A DNA stretch of 64,000 nucleotides. Origin: Holacanthus passer. Taxonomy: Eukaryota > Chordata > Actinopteri > Pomacanthidae. Position numbers and translations under genes: made by a program. The notes beneath the pieces were generated by a model. That model made no database searches, had not been told where the DNA came from, and saw only the letters and a program-made list of their open reading frames with translations. The stretch is from NCBI GenBank assembly GCA_025331565.1, contig JAFREQ010000130.1, forward strand, positions 873,001 through 937,000, written 5' to 3'. Positions 62,593-64,000 of this stretch are shown here, one piece after another; position 1 is the first letter of the stretch; every line of letters starts with the position of its first letter.

Positions 62593-64000
62593 ATTTTAAC
62601 TGAGAATGTTAATGCTTTAAAGCTCCGACTGCACCTTCATCAGGGCAGAAATAATAAAAACAGACCGACGGCATCTGCCTTTAAATATTGGTGAATAATG
62701 CACTGACATGTTTGATATTTGCACTGATACTTTTGATATTTCACACTGACGTTGCATTGGAGCTGCACATTGTACATATCCTGCATATATCTTTTTAATT
62801 GTAATCTTTATTTTTTGTACTTTTTGATATTCATAGAGGAAGGCAAAGGAAATGTGCATCAAGCCCTCCCCCCACCTGGCTTCTTGTTGAACAACACACT
62901 CAGAGTCTTTTCCTTAAATTTCCATCAACTCAAGTCTGATTAGCATTAGAATATAAATTCCACAGAACGGCCTTTTGTTCCAGCTCGGTGTGCGACGGTG
63001 AAACATGCTATAAGTGCCGTAATAAACCGCGGCTCCGTCGAGTGCGAGGCGCCGGTGCAAGGTTGTTCACATTGTAAGATCTCTGGCCTTTCATGCTTGG
63101 TGGAGTTACTTAGTGGCTCGAAGCGCTGAAGGAGGAGGAAGAGGGGGGTTAAGCAATTAGTGTGTGAAATAGATATCCTGTGCTTTCCAGCCTCACTGTG
63201 CCCCGAGTACAAAGTGTCGGTCTGTCAGCGGAGGCTCGGCGAGAGGAGAGAGCTCGCCGTTGTTGTGCTTTCCCGGGCGACCATCTTGTCTGATTACACG
63301 CTGCGGCGGCTGGAAGGGAGGCTCTCTCTGCACGCCGTGTCATTTCTGTCCGCTGACTCACGGCACACAGGAATCTACGAAAGCCACTTCTTTGTTTTTT
63401 GGCATCTTGAGCATTTTGTGGTTTTATGATTAAAACCTTGAGCAGCAGCACTAAAAGCTGCATTTGACAACTTGAAGGACATAATTAAATCATCAACGTT
63501 TGGCACCAACAAACTCGACAACAGAGTGGTGACGCTTTGTGACATTAACAGGATTAGTGTTTATTATGAAAGCTGGAATGTACAATTTCCTTTCTTAGCT
63601 TTTTTTTTTTTGAAGCATCTTTTACACAGATATTTGATCAGATCAGTGGCAGAAAGTCAATAAAATCTCATCATGAAAATAGAATTACATGATAAATAAA
63701 TATGTTTTTTGCTCATTTGTTTATCAAGTTGTTTTAAAAAATTGTGCCTGTGTCATAAGAACAATCGTCGTGGTTACAGCAGTGTCTATTTACAGTGTCT
63801 TCAAATCTACATCCACAACAGTAACTATGTGTTTTAATATAAAACATTGTTAACAGACTTACAAACAAGTGCAGCTTCATAAATAGCTTGAGAACTTTGA
63901 GACGGGAGAGAAGCGTACATTCACCGTTATTAAGACGTTTAAAAAACACATAAGTCACTAAGCCTGATGCAACTGAGACAAGTTGGTGCTAATGAAACAG

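Larger units (their letters stand above)
54170..64000. other. Distal gene desert block
   Basis: Apart from the microsatellites at 55.3-57.1 kb, this is mostly single-copy AT-rich DNA. Stretches at 60355-60545, 61690-61810, 62260-62600 and 62960-63400 have clustered ATTA-type cores and look like candidate regulatory DNA. A strong inverted repeat lies at 62544-62592. No exon was recognised, so the next gene lies outside the window. Confidence 0.4.

Noticed and set aside
21881..64000. Search for neurotensin (RRPYIL) or RASSF9 exons
   Set aside because: No codon string for the neurotensin core and no long RASSF9-like frame was seen. Small exons could still be missed by eye.
1..64000. CRISPR array, operon, phage or bacterial mobile element
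   Set aside because: The window is vertebrate DNA with spliced genes. No regularly spaced repeats or prokaryotic gene organisation were seen.

Overview
This is vertebrate, almost certainly teleost, nuclear DNA. It carries spliced genes with GT-AG introns and a transposon fauna typical of bony fish: a decayed Tc1/mariner copy, a tRNA-derived SINE, 3' tails of non-LTR retrotransposons, high-copy fish repeats and many CA/GA microsatellites. Only two protein genes can be supported. Both are on the + strand, in the order known from the vertebrate LRRIQ1-ALX1 locus (human 12q21).

Region 1 (1-11.6 kb) is the 3' end of LRRIQ1. Seven coding exons chain in phase (662-733, 825-913, 1705-1806, 6626-6758, 7447-7507, 8110-8230, 11443-11576) and encode the last ~236 residues and the stop. 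The gene starts upstream of the window. Its longer introns are mostly single-copy sequence.

Region 2 (11.6-17.0 kb) is the intergenic interval and ALX1 upstream region, with no gene seen. A TATA-like box at 16975 precedes ALX1.

Region 3 (17.0-21.9 kb) is a complete four-exon ALX1 gene (CDS 17085-17271, 17561-17850, 18166-18294, 20608-20949; 315 aa). It encodes a paired-type homeodomain and a C-terminal OAR/aristaless motif. Intron 3 uses a non-canonical GC donor. A polyadenylation signal lies at 21853.

Region 4 (21.9-64 kb) is a gene desert of about 42 kb. I found no exon of RASSF9 or NTS, the next genes in tetrapods. It holds microsatellites, decayed transposons and several single-copy stretches that look like candidate distal enhancers. 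Such a desert fits a developmental transcription factor with long-range regulation, but no enhancer can be proven from one sequence. The two genes do not act in one pathway: LRRIQ1 is a leucine-rich-repeat/IQ protein, whereas ALX1 is a craniofacial and neural-crest/mesenchyme transcription factor. LRRIQ1 probably matters to ALX1 as a possible host of its regulatory elements.
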